64,000 nt of DNA from Panonychus citri (GCF_014898815.1 NW_026515477.1:434001-498000), one strand, 5' to 3'. Positions 1 to 14,600 are shown, counted from the stretch's first letter. The notes: generated by a model from the sequence alone, not told the origin. Made by a program: numbers and translations.

Positions 1-2800
1 CAGTTCTGTCTGATGAGTCGCTTTTTGCTGAGAGAAAAGTAAATGGGATAAAAAAAGAAAAGATAGAAAATTATTAGGAAGATAAATAATGATGATGATG
101 ATAGTAAAAGAGAGAGAGAGAGAAATGATTTTGAGTAGATAAAAAATGAACAATGAAGATAAAGATTGACCATTATGTCCATTCAATGTCCACGGGAAGA
201 GAAATTTGGAAAGATAAAAGGGGTTGGAGTAAAAGATGAGAGAGAATAACAAATAAATATCATCAGAAGAAGACAAAGATGACAAGGAAGATAAAAGATG
301 ATGATTATGATGCAAGAGAAAACTCAACAAGTGAGCTATTAACCTTTATCTTTTTATCTTCAATCTCTTCAGATTCTCTCAACTTTTTCCTCCCTTTATC
401 ATCTTTTTTACCCCTCAAACTCCCATATATATAATATGATATATAATAACTATTCCTCCATTCACATGATGTACACTTGGTGGAATAAAATTGTTCTGAT
501 CAACTGTATTTTACTTGATGCTTTTACCATGAAGATGATTGGGGAAAGAAAGTGGAAAACTCTGATTACATTAAAGGAGAGCAAAAAAATAGGAAGAAGA
601 AGAGAAAAGCTTTCATCGAATTGATTGAGAAAGATGAAGATAAAGATGAAGATAATAATAATGATGATGATATAATGCAGAGTGGGTTAGTTTATGGGCT
701 CCAGTAGCTTTTAGTTGATTCATTATTAAGGCAAAGGGAAAATACTCCAAAGGGGAGAGAGAGGATTAAGAGGATAAGGAAATGGGAGTAGGACAAAATG
801 ATAAGATGATGATGATGATGATCATAATAATAATAATACTATTGATGATAAACTCCAACTCCTACAAGACTATCAATCAGATAAAATGTTTACAACCACA
901 GAAAAACTTACAGAGAGTAAATAATATCATGGATGTTATTTTTACTCCATTCATTATATATTTGGTGTTATTCAGAATCTTCGGAACTTTTTTTTTCTTT
1001 TGCTTCTTATTCTTGTTCAGAAAGTTTCTTGTGATTGTGATTCTGAATAAAAAAATAGAGAATTGGATTGATAATAATGATATGGAGATAATATATATAA
1101 AAGAATTATCATAATTATTATCATGCTGATGAGAAGGCGAAAAATTAATCATCAGGCTTATCATTCCCACCGAACTACTCTCAAGATGATTACCAACAAG
1201 TTATCAGTTCTCATAAGAATTGCATCTTGTTTATGGTGATTTTTTTTCGTATTTTCTTTTGCATTCACTATCAGGGTGACGATTCTTTTTGATTGAGAAC
1301 TTTGATTTTCTCTTTTGAACATTTGCAACCACTGAGAGAATTCACTTTTCTCATAGTGAAAATCATGAAGCTCAAAGTGGTTAGAACTATTTAACATTTC
1401 GAAAGTTTCAACGACTAATGAACTTTTTTTTCTTCTCCAAATCAACAGGTATCCCCAATGGTAATTGGAACAGATTGAAGCGAACATTTTTCTTGTCTCA
1501 ATCTTGGAACTTCAATCAAACTTCAATTTCTTGTTGAATTTACGATAAATATATACAATTAGATTCTCATGATGTTTACCATTAACTACATAGATTATTT
1601 GAAATCATTCGAATTATAATCTGTTAGTGGAAATTGAAAATCGCTGAAAATTCTGAGTAATATAATTATTCCAAATTGAGAGAAAAAGTTCTCTTCAGTT
1701 TTTTTCTATTTCCTCTCTTTCTCTTCTTCTATCTGGTTCTTATTAAATTCGATTGAACATTTCTGGCTTCCTGAACATAATCAGAACTTTGAAAGAATAA
1801 GAAGACAGATAAATAAAAAAAAAGAGAGAATTCGAAGAAAAGAGAATCTCGAAAATATAATCGTTCTAATCATTCCTGTTATCATCACATTCTTTTGGAA
1901 ACTTTGGTATATAATTGAATATCTACACTACTCTACTTCTGGAATTCTGATTCTGATGAGAAATTCTGACGATGAAAGAAAAATTTTCACTCTTCCCCCT
2001 TCAATCGAATCTTGTTCTCTTCGACTTTTTCTTTTTGTATCAAATTAACGTCAATCCTGTAATCTCTTAGAACTTTATTTCCAAACCTTCCAACAGATTA
2101 TCTTCAAATTCTATTTCATCATTTCTTTCCTTCATTTTCTCTCTTTTCAAATCCAAAACAAGTTCTCAATCTCTTCAGGTAGATGAATAATTTTTCTGGT
2201 CATCACGAATTACAGAAAAGATTAAACTAGTATACGAAGTTTTTTTTCTTCTTTTTCTTCATCATCATCATCTTGTTCTTCTCATTAACCTGCTAATTGT
2301 AATTCCAATATTAATTCTCAACATTTTCTACTCTTAATAATGGAACTGATTGTTTTACTCGACCGTGAAATCGTATCAAGAAAGTTAACCCAAGAATCGA
2401 GGGAAAAATTAGATCAACATGAAGATGACAATTCGATAAGAAAATTATGTCCATCCATTGAAGATAAAGTTATGGGTGTCACATCATCAGGTAATAATAA
2501 TGAATTCATCAACTAACGGTAAAAGGTTGGTGATCACAATTAGAATTACCAAAAGTCAATCACGAAGAGAATCACGAAAAAAACGAAGGAAACACCGCCA
2601 AGAGAAGAAAGTTCAAAAGAGAAAAAAGAAAAAGAGTTGAGTGAGAGAGAGAGAAAAGCTAAGAAGAGAAGGGAGAAGATAGAGTTGGAAGAGAGTGAGA
2701 GAGGGAAAAGAAAAAGGGGGAAAGAGGGCAAAAGAAAGACAAAAAGAAAGGAAAGAAAAAGAGAGAGAGAGAGAAAAGGAAAGAAAATTTATAGAACAAG
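1..2800. other. Non-coding, low-complexity upstream region
   Basis: I see no supportable gene. The stretch is AT-rich with GAGA and GAT/ATC-type simple repeats. The last 170 bases before 2801 are strongly purine-rich on the + strand (GA-rich), as often found in a 5' leader or promoter-proximal region. The short open frames here are low complexity and are not followed by convincing splice sites. Confidence 0.6.
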
Positions 2801-3528
2801 ATGATTGGGGCAATCGCAAGTCGTCATTTGAACAGTCGCCGTCGAACTTCATCTCCCAATGTTGGATTAACACTTCAAGTTGCCTCAGAATCACGATTAA
2901 CGATAACTCGTGAAGAAGAGGAAGAAGACGAAGAGACAGAAAGTGAAACAAATACAACAGATGATAAACATAAACAAAGGAGGAAACATCGACAATATCG
3001 ACAACAACAATCTTCATCTTCTTCCTCTCATCATTATCCTCAACAGAAACAGCAACAGTATACAATTAATATTAGTGCCGATGAAGATGATAATGAGAAT
3101 CATGGTAAATCATCAGCTCGGAATAAAACACTTAGTTTTGCAAGTGATAGTCAACACGATGATTGTTTAATTAGTACCAAAAGAAAGGAATATAATAGTG
3201 ATTGTAATGATGATAATTGTGATACAATTAAGGATAACAATTTAAGGAAAAGTGAAAATATTAGTAACAAGTTAACTGTAAATTCAACTGTAACTCCAAC
3301 AAATACAGCAACTGGAACAACAACAACAACAACAACTTCGACTTTAAAGGTTCCCGAAGATGTTAAGGTTAGGTCAAGATCTTCGTCCGTTTCTAGGCCC
3401 TCCATAAGTAGTGATATTATACAACCAGCGAGTCATTTACGTCGACGACGGGCCGTTGAAATTTCCGATCACAAAGCGTGCGTTTTATTACATTCAAAGT
3501 TGAAAGGGATGAAACTTGAGGATATTGC
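2801..3528 (+). CDS. Unassigned 5' exon, low-complexity protein start
   Basis: An ATG at 2801 opens 242 codons that run into a strong donor (GC|GTAAGT, GT at 3529). The product is hydrophilic and disordered: an acidic and Glu-rich stretch near residue 40, Gln/Ser/His runs near 65-85, Asn/Asp-rich stretches, a poly-Thr run near 165, and a basic end with RRRRAV followed by a short amphipathic stretch (LLHSKLKGMKLEDIA). The donor leaves two bases of a codon. The best acceptor of the next gene (AG at 5335-5336) needs one base upstream, so those two cannot join. A weaker acceptor at 5369-5370 (exon from 5371) would join in frame and would add about 259 residues to the N-terminus of the calcium channel. 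Alternatively this is the first exon of a different gene. I do not recognise the protein. Confidence 0.45.
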
Positions 3529-3632
3529 GTAAGTATCAAATTCAATCTAATTTAAATTATATTGTATGAATATAAATACCCTGAGTATCTCAGTTTCTTT
3601 CAGTTTGTCTATTACGAGTTCTGAAAGAAAAA

Positions 3633-3705
<73 letters not shown>

Positions 3706-5336
3706 CATTATTTTGCTTCTCAATTTATTGGTGATCATGTTCATCATCATCATGATATTATTCTGACATTCACTTTTAATCTACTCATCACCATCATGAT
3801 GATATTTCATGGTATCAAATTTTTTCTCAACGATTATTACATTGAATATCCATAATTTCATCAGAATTTTATTATTTTCTTTTTTATATTAATATCCTTC
3901 AAAGTTAATTCACAAAACTTTTACTCATCCTCTCAGTGAACCCATTGAACATCATATCCATCGTCATGATAATGATGAAATTTACACTTATTGTTCATTC
4001 ATGTTGACAAAATTTAGGAGTTAATTTGTTTGAGAATAAAAATTTTGATCACATTTTGATTGATAAACAATTTACCTTAAAGGTAAATACTAAATATTGA
4101 TGATAATAAATAAAAACCATTCATCAAGTAGTCTTCAAGTTTTTATCCTTTCATGAAAATCACACTCAATCATAATCATCATCATGAGATGATAAATACA
4201 TTTATCTTTTTGATTCATTGAGAATTGATTAAGTTTTAATGGTTAAATGATTTCCATTCATGTTATTTATCATGAAGAAAAGTGAAAAGAAAAAAGAAAA
4301 AAACAAATCAGAAAATTATTATTACTATTCACATTTTGGTGAGTTGAATCTTTACAGTTTCGAGCTGAAAAACAAGAGGATAAAAGTTCATGGAGAGAGA
4401 TAAAAAATTCTGAATAGATTGAAAGGAAACATTAAATGAATGAGGAAGATACAAAATGATGAAGTGAAAATCAAATTGATGATAATTTTTCCTTCATCAG
4501 ATGATGAGGTTTGATAGTATGAGAGAAAAAAGCATGACGATGGAAAAGGAAGTGAAAAATATTGAATGAAACCCACTGAATAGATTTTATCTTCCTCATC
4601 ATCATCATTACAATGTCAATATTAACTTCAGATGGAAAAATATGAGTACATAGTTACCTTTAGAATTTAGGGTTTCCAACTTATACAATTTCGAGTTTTC
4701 ATATTTTATCCTATTCTTTCCAACTCTTTTATCCAATCATTTGACGATATGTTACATTTAACCAGAACACGAATTCTGAACTTGCCGCTCTCTATATTCA
4801 TATTTTCATATTTCTATCTTCATCTTTCCCGGCAACATTTTCTCCCTCCGATAATCAGATGGTGATGATGATGAATTTAGGAAGTCAGGGTAACGATAGA
4901 TGGCAGAATATTGTTCAGAGTTTCAGAAGAAATCATTTTCGTTTCCATGGTTTTAGAGACGTCTCATTATTAGTGATAAAATTATCGAGTAAAGAAAGAG
5001 AAAGAGAAAGAGAAAAAGAAAGAGGAAACCAGAAAAAAGAAAGATAAAGATGGAAAAGTGAGTTGTTATCAAAGAGAGAGAGAGTGAGAAGCAAAGAAAA
5101 AAGAAAGTAAAGAAAGACTGGGAGGAATAATCTTGAGCTTCGCTCAGTGGTAACCTTTTTCACAAATTCATCGGATATTCAGTGTATATATGAATCAAGT
5201 ATTAAATCCAGTGAAATATTAACCGTTATCTTTCAATTTTTCTTGTTCCCTTGTTCCGTCTTTGGTGTTTTCTTTTTGTTTTGTAAATACAAATATCTAC
5301 TCTCCCTTTGATAAAGTTTACAAGCACTCACTGTAG
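3529..5336. other. Intron or intergenic spacer with CT microsatellite
   Basis: I see no coding signal. The stretch contains a long CT microsatellite (3637-3702), ATG/CAT-rich low-complexity DNA and a GA-rich patch near 4985-5110. The end has the form of a splice acceptor (CTCACTGTAG at 5327-5336). Confidence 0.5.
3637..3702. repeat. (CT)n microsatellite, about 33 units
   Basis: An uninterrupted CT dinucleotide run lies just downstream of the 2801-3528 exon. It creates spurious Ser-Leu and Arg-Glu open frames on the two strands. Confidence 0.95.
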
Positions 5337-5638
5337 AGGCTAACGGTGCTAACGTTGAAGCCTCTAAAAGTTATGGGGAAAGTGGATCAGGACCAAGCAA
5401 TTTAAGCTCAGCAAGTAAAATGGCCAAGAGAAAGGGACCTTCCACGGAGGGCGGGAAGGGTCCAAGCTCGTGTTTCATCCTTAGTGAGGATAGTTTCCTA
5501 CGTAGGAATGTAAAGGCCTTCACCGAGTGGTCAGTTTTCGAATATGCAGTCCTAGCGACCATCATTGCCAATTGTGTTGTTCTCGCCTTGGAGGAGCATC
5601 TTCCGGAAAAGGATCGAACACCATTAGCCCTTCGATTA
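5337..5638 (+). CDS. cac: Cav2 exon 1: N-terminus and IS1
   Basis: The frame is open from the acceptor at 5336 and has an in-frame ATG at 5420 (MAKRKG). An in-frame stop lies at 5312 and there is no earlier in-frame ATG, so translation starts at 5420 or in an upstream exon joined at 5337 or 5371. The exon encodes FILSED followed by the IS1 helix (EYAVLATIIANCVVLALEEH). It ends in phase 0 at a GTATGT donor. Confidence 0.85.
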
Positions 5639-8600
5639 GTATGTTTGTTTATCCATCGTCATCACCTTTAATCATCATTGGCCATCATCTTCATCCATTC
5701 ATCATTTTCTTATTCTCTTCTTTTTTTCTTCTTCTTTGTTTATCTGATATTCCAAATTCAGGATAAAACGGAACCAATTTTTTTAGGGATATTCTGTGTA
5801 GAAGCTTCTTTGAAAATTATTGCCTCAGGGTTTGTGCTCCACAAGGGATCTTACCTTAGGAACGTTTGGAATATCATGGATTTCATTGTAGTGATAACCG
5901 GGTAAGTAAATTACTTGATTACCAATAACTTGATAATCTAATTCTAAGCTTATTTTTTCATACGATTAAATTTCAAATCTAGAATTAAGTTTTCTAATAT
6001 CATAATCATTTTCCAATCCTTTCGTTATAATTTTTGTTTCCTTCCAAATTGTAGTTGTAACAATATCCTAGACTTTAATTGTTATGAGCTAATTTAGCTT
6101 TCATTTTCATTTTAATTTCTCATTGTTGTGATTTTCTTTTCGTTAATTGTTTGCATGTTTAATGTTAATCTATTATAATACAGGGCTATTCAGCTATTTT
6201 CGCCGATGTTTTTTGCAATTTTCTCAGCAACTAAGAGTCAAAGAGACTCGAGCCTTGAGTGGTAGGAGTTTGAGCGATACTCAATTGTCATATTAAAAGA
6301 TCAAGGTCATTTGATGGTCATTCTATGATTTTCCACACTTATTCATCCTGGTTTAAGATTTTGAAGTTAGTTGTAACTGTCAATCAGAAGGTATTGCAGT
6401 TTAATTAAAAAGGTACTGAGATTCTTTAATTAATAATACTTATCATAACAGTTGACCCTAAAGACATAAGAGCCTGAAATTTTGATACTAGTGTTTTCAC
6501 GTATACTGTTTTATGGTAATGCCTTCAAATGACCTTGAAACGCGTTATTTTACGTGTGACCTGAATGACCTTGATCTTTTAATATGACAATTGAGTATCG
6601 CTAAAACTCATACCACTCAAGGCTCGAGTCTCTTCGACTCTTAGTTGCTGAGAAAATTGCAAAAAAACATCGGCGAAAATAGCTGAATAGCCCTGTATTT
6701 TTACATATTTAGCTTTACCTAACAATAATAAACGAAAACTAATGTTTACCTTAATTGCAATAATTTAGTTGCCTAACTCAGTTGATTGAATGAAAAAGAT
6801 ACTAAGTACATACCTTGAGTAACCCAATTAGATGACCGGAATGACCATTGATAGTTAAATGGATTTAGATTTTTTCATATATATCATATGCTATGAACCT
6901 TAACAATCAACGATCAGAACAATTTACATGGAGTTAGATTTATCCTTTTTTTTAAGAAAAGATCTCAATTGAAATAATCGAAAATCAATTCCATTCTTTT
7001 CATAAACACCTTCGAACCTTTTTTTTCTCGAACACTAAAAGCTTGTCAACCAAAGTCGTGGAAGGAAGTGATTGGAATTTAGATCTTCGAATGCTTCGAT
7101 CGTTTCGTGTTTTACGTCCGTTAAAAGTAGTTGCTCGGACTCCAAGTAAGTTAACTGACCACCACCAAGAAATAATGTTGACCCTTTTGAAAAGGATCAA
7201 ATCAGTTGAACGAGATTTAAAAGAAATAGAAGAGAGAAACTTATTAATATAAATTGTACAAGTCAGGGGAATTCATTTTTCATCACAACTCGTGACATGA
7301 AAAAACTGAACAATTAATAATATTAAACTCATCGTTATATTTATGAATAACTGTTATCTTAATTGTTTTGTTTTCTGTTAATTTGATTATAATACTTTTA
7401 TCATTGTCTGTTTAATCAATATCATGAAATTTTCTGGTACTATCTAAGCTTAATCCTAATCACTATCGATAATAATAATTAATTATCAACTATTATAACC
7501 TATTGTGTGAATTTTATTATAATATTGAAAGAGTATTGTTGTTATAATATAACAACAATTAACTTTTACTATTCGTTGCACTTAATTGTTTTCCAAATGT
7601 TAAATTGTTTCGACATAGTCTCTAAGTTTATAACTGTTTGTTTCTCGTTTCTATTTTTCTATTATTACTTTTTTTTACTTGTTCGTGATTCATAATAGTA
7701 TCTAAATCATTCGTTATCTGTGTCTATATATCTATTAAATTTAAGAATTTATCGAATTATAATCATTAAAATGATAATATTTTTCGAAAACTTTTTCGTT
7801 AAAATTTCCTCGGGTTCTTCAATTAGGTTTGTCACCTTATTACCCGATGAGATTCTCGATTTAGGAATAGATTTGAGAACCCTGAGAGCCATTCGAGTGT
7901 TAAGGCCACTTAAACTGGTCTCTGGTATTCCAAGTAAGTAGTTCTAATACCTAGGATGATATAAATAAGAAAAGAAAAACAAACGAAAGTACTAAAGTTC
8001 TGATGGTCTCAATTTCGTTACGAACTTTATCAAAGTACAAAGATTAAGTTTCTTTTGGTTGAATTTTTTTTCACCAGCTAATCGATTTATGAATAGTTCA
8101 TGTGAAAATGACAGACAATTTATGATTATCTCATTAATTTAATTACCAGGTTAGCCTTTGGTAATTAGTCTATTAATTGGCAGAATAATTAATTGTTAAC
8201 ATGAACTTGTTTGCAATTTTTTTTCAGCAAAAAAAACTGATTATCCATAATATTAGATTAGCAATCACGATTTTCATATTAGATTGAGTTGTTTGATTAT
8301 AATTAATGACTGATAACATTTGTTAAGTTGATTGTAATGATAAATGTACAATCAATGACTATGATATCACTTTGGTTAAACAAGCATCAAAGATATACTG
8401 GTTAACTTAATCAGCTGATATGAGTATTTAATTTTTCATTCAACTGTAACACTTAAATTTAATAATAATTGTGAATTTATATAAATAGTTGCTTTTTCAA
8501 TGTTTACTGTTAATCTAATTGTTAATCAATTCGAGAGAATTAAGTTAATCAACATCATCATCGTACCAATATGAAAAATGTTGTTTACAATTACATTTGA

Positions 8601-11600
8601 TTCTCAATTGATTATCAAGGTTTTATTGTTATTAAATCAGGAAACAGTTTAGGAAAGCCAAAAAATCAGATCAATATCTTACTGATTTCCACAAAGAAAT
8701 GTTAATGAATGAAGAATAGGAAAGTTCTGATAGTATTTCTTGGTAATCAGAGGATGAAAGAGAGAGAGAGAGAGAGAGAGAGAAATTTAATAGAATAACC
8801 CAAAATTTCCGGTTCCCATTTGAAATGATGTTACTGATTATTTTACCATTAACATGAGATGATGATTGTGATACTTTCTCATTGCCTTTGCATCATTCAG
8901 AAACTTAATCGTCGACATGCTCATTGCAGAATTTTCCCTGAAAATTCTGGTTCATAAATAATACTATTATCATGATACTCATATATTATACAAGGAGTTT
9001 GCACCAGGAAATACTCAGCCCATGTTTCTTTAGCTTCTCTCTTTCTTTTTCATTTTGGTTTTCTTAGTTTTTTTTTATTCTCTCTCTTCTTCTTCTTTTT
9101 CTTCTTATATTAATACATTAAATTTATTACATGAATTCAGTTATATATTATTTTATCATGATGATCAAACTTATCGATCAAAAATAGTTCACATTATTCT
9201 TATCATTAGAGTAGGTTCCAGTTTCATGGATCTTGGTGTTACCTTTCCAGCTCTCTGATTTCGTCATCAGAATTCAGCTTCCCCCTCTCTCTCTCTTCTT
9301 AAATTCATTGTTCCCTATCAAGCCTCTCAATTATTCCTAGAGTCCTCTTGATCAATTCCATCATGGAAATTTTCAACAGAACTCTGTGATTTTCTCAGTG
9401 GAAAGGTGGAAGCCGCTGACCTATTTGAGATCTTTTTTTTTTCATTCGAACTTATTTTTTGTTCCCTTCTTATCCATATTTCTGTCAAATTCACTTCTAT
9501 TATTATTATTTATGAATTAAATTATCATTCTGATTATCATGACTCTTTGAATCATCCGCTGAATCGTTTATCTGTCCAATTCAGTGCTTTTTGAAATCTC
9601 CATTTTCTCATTTATCTCTGCAAGTATACACATAAGTATTTCTATGAAATTAAAGTTCTGTAAATTTGAATATAATTTAGAACATGAATTCAGCATGATA
9701 ATGGTAATAATTGAATAAGCACAAGGAATTATAATCAGTCCCATAAAAGCTGAATATTGGAACTTTTTTTTCTAAAAGTAAATATTCAAAAGATTCAATA
9801 AAAAAACATCCAATGAGTTTAACGATAACTTTTACAACAAAAGGTATTCAGTTGATTTGTTTATTCTAACTGTTATAAAATTGTCTGAATTTTCATCATG
9901 CTGAGAAAGAAAAAAGTTTCAGAAATCTTATTAACTTTGGAAACTATTTATTCTGGACTTGAAGATAAATATTATTATTATTATTGTTACTTTCTATTTT
10001 TTTGATAGTTCATTGTGAAAGATATTCACCAGAACTTGAGCCAGAACAATGATTTGTTGGTTTAAATATTTACCCTTAGGGAATTGTTGTTATTATTATT
10101 AGTATACATTATGTATTGAGCATTATGCTTGAAAGATGCTGAATCATTAGGAAACTAACGTTATATTGAGAAGTGAAATGTTAATACATAAAGTATTATG
10201 ATCGTTTGTATATATACTATTGGAGAGGAAATTTTCTCTTCTCTTTTCTTCAACATTCTTCATGGTAGATAAATAAATGTGTATTTTCAGCTCACCGGAG
10301 GAAATTGAATACACGCAGAGGCAGAACTCACATAGAATTGAACATTCTTAGGTCTCTCTCTCTCTCTCTATGTGTCTCCAGTCGAGAAAAATAAATGATA
10401 ACAATGAAGAAGACGAAGGAAAAGAAGACACAACAATGACAACAACATAAAGATAATAGGAAGAATGAATATCTTCTAGAAAAGAGAACATATTTTTCAT
10501 GATGAGTTGGTGGTGGAAAAAGTTCTGAGAAAAATTACAGTTAAACTATTCTTGTCTCTCTGTTTTATTCATTTCTCATGATATTGTATCAAACTACTTA
10601 ACGTTGAACTCAATTGAGGTCATATAAATATTAAGAATTAAATTGGATTAACAGTAAAACTAATCAAGTTATAAAGGACAAAGAAAAGGTTACGATTATC
10701 CAATGGTAATTGAAACTGATTCAGTTCATTTTGTTGGAGAGAAAATTTTTTTTTCTATTCAATGTAACAATCGAAAGTAATTTAAATTTTGTTTCTCCTT
10801 CAACAGTCAATGAATCATGTTGATAATTTACACCAAATCAGATGATATTAATGATCTAATTTTACTCTTAAAAGTGAAAGGAGAATTGATAATTATCAAT
10901 TAATCAATAAACAGTAAATGAGTTATCGTGGATTTGGAAAAGTTTGCTATGTAATATATTCAGACAACGAGATAGATGATATTTTTTTTATCTCTCTCAC
11001 AGTTCTAACATGAAAAATTAGAACAGAAATTGAAATTTTCATCGTGAACATTAAACTGAACAGACACTTAAGTGATAATAGTAGAGCATTTTATATAAAT
11101 TTACTTGTGAACATTGAGTTTTATAAATTGAATGGATGGTTGAGAAAAATAATACTCGAAATTAATAATGACCCAAAAGTTTTTTTTCCATAACTTGGGA
11201 CTCGGAATTTTTTTTTTCCTCATGTAATATGAACTTTTCTATTCTATCTTTCAGGTCTTCAAGTTGTTCTCAAATCTATCATCAAAGCTATGGCTCCTTT
11301 GTTACAAATTGGTTTATTGGTTTTGTTTGCAATCGTTATATTTGCCATCATAGGCCTTGAATTTTACTCAGGTTCACTTCACCATACCTGTGTTAGCCTG
11401 GAAGATTTAAGTATGAATATTCATTCAATTTTCTGTTCTATTATCATATATGTAATTCAATTAAAATCTTCATCATCATCAAAAGTATTAGATAATTGTT
11501 GAAATAACACGATGTTCATGATAACAGGAAGATGAAGCAAATTAATATTGGCATAAAGAAAAAAAAGAAACACACTCACCACCCACAGAATTAAGTCAAT

Positions 11601-14600
11601 AATGTTGATGATAGTCATGGAAGAAGAAGAGAAATATTATTACAAAAATAGAAGAAGAGTGAGTGAGTGAGAGAGAGAGAGAGAGAGTATAAAATAAACC
11701 AGAAAATCGATTTAACCCAAAGAGGTGGAAAGAAAATACAGAGAAAAGAAAAAAAGGTTTCGAAGTAAATATCGATTGAAAATAGAACATCGAGAATTCA
11801 GTTCTTTCTCATGTAACAAATTACGGTTCGTTAGCTGGGTAACTTCAAAATTGAACAAGGTATATCTTTACTTAGAATAATGAGTTTTCTTAATCATGGT
11901 AATAATAGTTTTCTCACAATTAAATTGATTCAAATTGTTATAACTAGAATGCTAATGAACAAGGTGCAAAAAAGAGTGAGTCGGTGAGAGAGTGAATAAG
12001 ATTATCAATGAACTTTCAACAGAATCAGAGCCTTAACCAATTTTCTAAGCTCATTGATGATCCTTTTTCTCAAAATAATAACTATTCTAATTACCTATGA
12101 GGTTATGTTTCCATAATTGAAGAGATTAACTCATCTAATGAAATTTGAATCACAGATATCAAATGAAGGTGACAATTGAGAATCATCAAGATCGATATAG
12201 ATGAAGATTTTATTTGTAATTCTAATTTGTGGCTGACTAATTTATCATTTTTCTTTCTTCTTCTCTCAATTAATAACAACCTCCGATTCCCTATGAATAT
12301 TCAGCATCGATAATTTTAGACGGGGAACAAGAAACTCCCTGTTATTGTGGTAATCCAAGTAATTGTGATGATATCGATGATAAAAAGAGAGACAATGGAG
12401 CTCATTTCTGTGATTTAAATATATCTTCCTGTCAAGAAGTTTGGAAAGGACCTAACTTCGGGATAACGTCTTTTGATAACATCTTTTTCTCTATGTTAAC
12501 TGTTTTTCAATGTATCACTCAAGAAGGCTGGACCCAAGTACTTTATTGGGTAAGAAACTGACCACTTTGATTGTATCGATAGCAATTCAATGATTCTGAC
12601 AACTTTGATTCTCTATCTTCTAGATGAATGATGCTATGGGTACCAGTTGGAATTGGATTTATTTTGTCATCCTCATTATTCTGGGTTCATTTTTTATGCT
12701 CAATTTAGTTCTTGGTGTCTTAAGTGGGTGAGTTGAGATAATTTGTTTTCGTTTCGTCTCCATGATAAATACTTCCACTTGAGAGTAAATTTCGCATTTA
12801 GATACAGCCAAAGACTTTACATTTGCAACCACTTTTTAAATCATTCAAGATAACTTTTGATATCTAACCAGTTGACCATTTTAAGACTACGTCACTTAAA
12901 TTAGTGGACAAACTTATCATCATATCTTTGGGTTAACTTTATCTCTCATTGATTATATTCAACTGCGTGGATGATTTAAAAAGTGGTTGAAAACTCAAAG
13001 TCTTTGGCTGTATAATCAGGTTATTCAATGAATGAATTTTTATTCAATAATTTGTGTCGATTTTATCTGTTTGATGTAATAGTTTCACCTTCAATTGCTT
13101 AGGGAGAAGTTTTTTTTTCTCTTCTCATGGAACTTTGGTTAGAATTGAGAAAAAGAATTGGAAACAACAACGATAGAAAAAAGTTCTTGTACTTCCGAGT
13201 CTATTGAGACATTTTTCTACAAGTTTTCTTCTTCTTTCTTTTACAAAAAGTAATCTGCTAAAATAGATGAGCCTTAAAAGTGCCCTGAGGCAATGAAAAA
13301 AAAAGCAGAAGAAATAAAATCGAATTTAAAGTTGATGAAGAAAAAAAAGATTAAAATTTTACATTAAAATCTAATTCTAACCAGCATGAAGAATCATTCA
13401 TGTTATATTTACTTTGAATCACCCTTTCACCAACCCCATGAATTGACTAAATCAGAGTACAGGGTGAAATCAGGTAGATAAAGTAGATTACCTTGACTTA
13501 CCATGACAACATGATAACAATTGAAATGTTCAGTTTTCATTTTATCAGGGTCATGTAGATACACTAATGATAAGGATAAATAATATAAAGTTTAAACGAT
13601 AATTATAATAGTTAAAAAAAAATAGACAATAGTACTGACCAGTAGGGCATGGGAAGGTCAATTCAAGCAACGACTACAATAAATATTAATAAATTCATAT
13701 TAATCTAAATGGACCACAACTGAATAATATAAATGAATTTATTTTACTAAATGTTTGTTGTTACCTGAAGTTTTTTTTTGTTGTGAATGTAATGTTAAAC
13801 TTTGATAGTAAAATATTATGTTTATAAATATTGAATAACTGAATTGTGTATATAAATATTCAAGGTGTATTCAGTTGTACATGGGAAGGACATGGGATGA
13901 TCATGCAAGAAGGAGAGAGAGAGAGAGAGAGAGAGATGAACTAAAATAAAATAACAAAGTTTATCGATTTACTGTTACCAGTCAACTGAACAGAATGCTA
14001 ATGACTTGTGATCATACCCTTTTTGAATATCATCGATATCAGGGTATGCAAATAAGGTTTTCTCTTGTTATTCTGTTGTAACTTTTTTGTTCCTTTTGAA
14101 TTCATTTTGCAAACCAATGCATTTTCTATGGATCTTTTTTTATTATCTTCCTTGATGCGATGAGAAAGAACAACAAAGTGAACACTCTGTATACTCGGCT
14201 GTTATTATTAATACATGATAAGTTTCTCTCTCTCTCTCTCTCTTTCGTTATAAAAATATTCTTACTATTTTCTTACCTTCATCTGAATAGTCACATTCGT
14301 ATTTCCATCATGAATCATGCAAAAAAATCTCTCAAGATCAATGACAAATATGAGCCAATATTTTCATTCTCTTTGATTATTTTATATATTCATGGATTTT
14401 TCTTTTTCTTTCTAAAGAAATTATTTTCATATTCTTGATGATAAATCTCATGAAGTGAATTTCATTTCTAGATAATCTCAATTTCATGGTTGAATAAATT
14501 AAATAGCAGATCAAAAAGTATAAAAATACTCGACACTTACTTGTTAATGTTGAATTACGAATATTTTTCAGATTTTTTTCAATATTTGTTAGCTTAAATT

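Noticed and set aside
3475..3530. Resemblance of the end of the 2801-3528 exon (LLHSKLKGMKLEDIA) to the helix-turn-helix start of cyanases, which are known in spider mites
   Set aside because: The match is about 15 residues and no following exon with the cyanase catalytic domain was found on the + strand; too weak to name.
5128..5165. tRNA-like D-arm word (GCTCAGTGGTA)
   Set aside because: No matching acceptor stem or T-arm could be placed at the proper distance.
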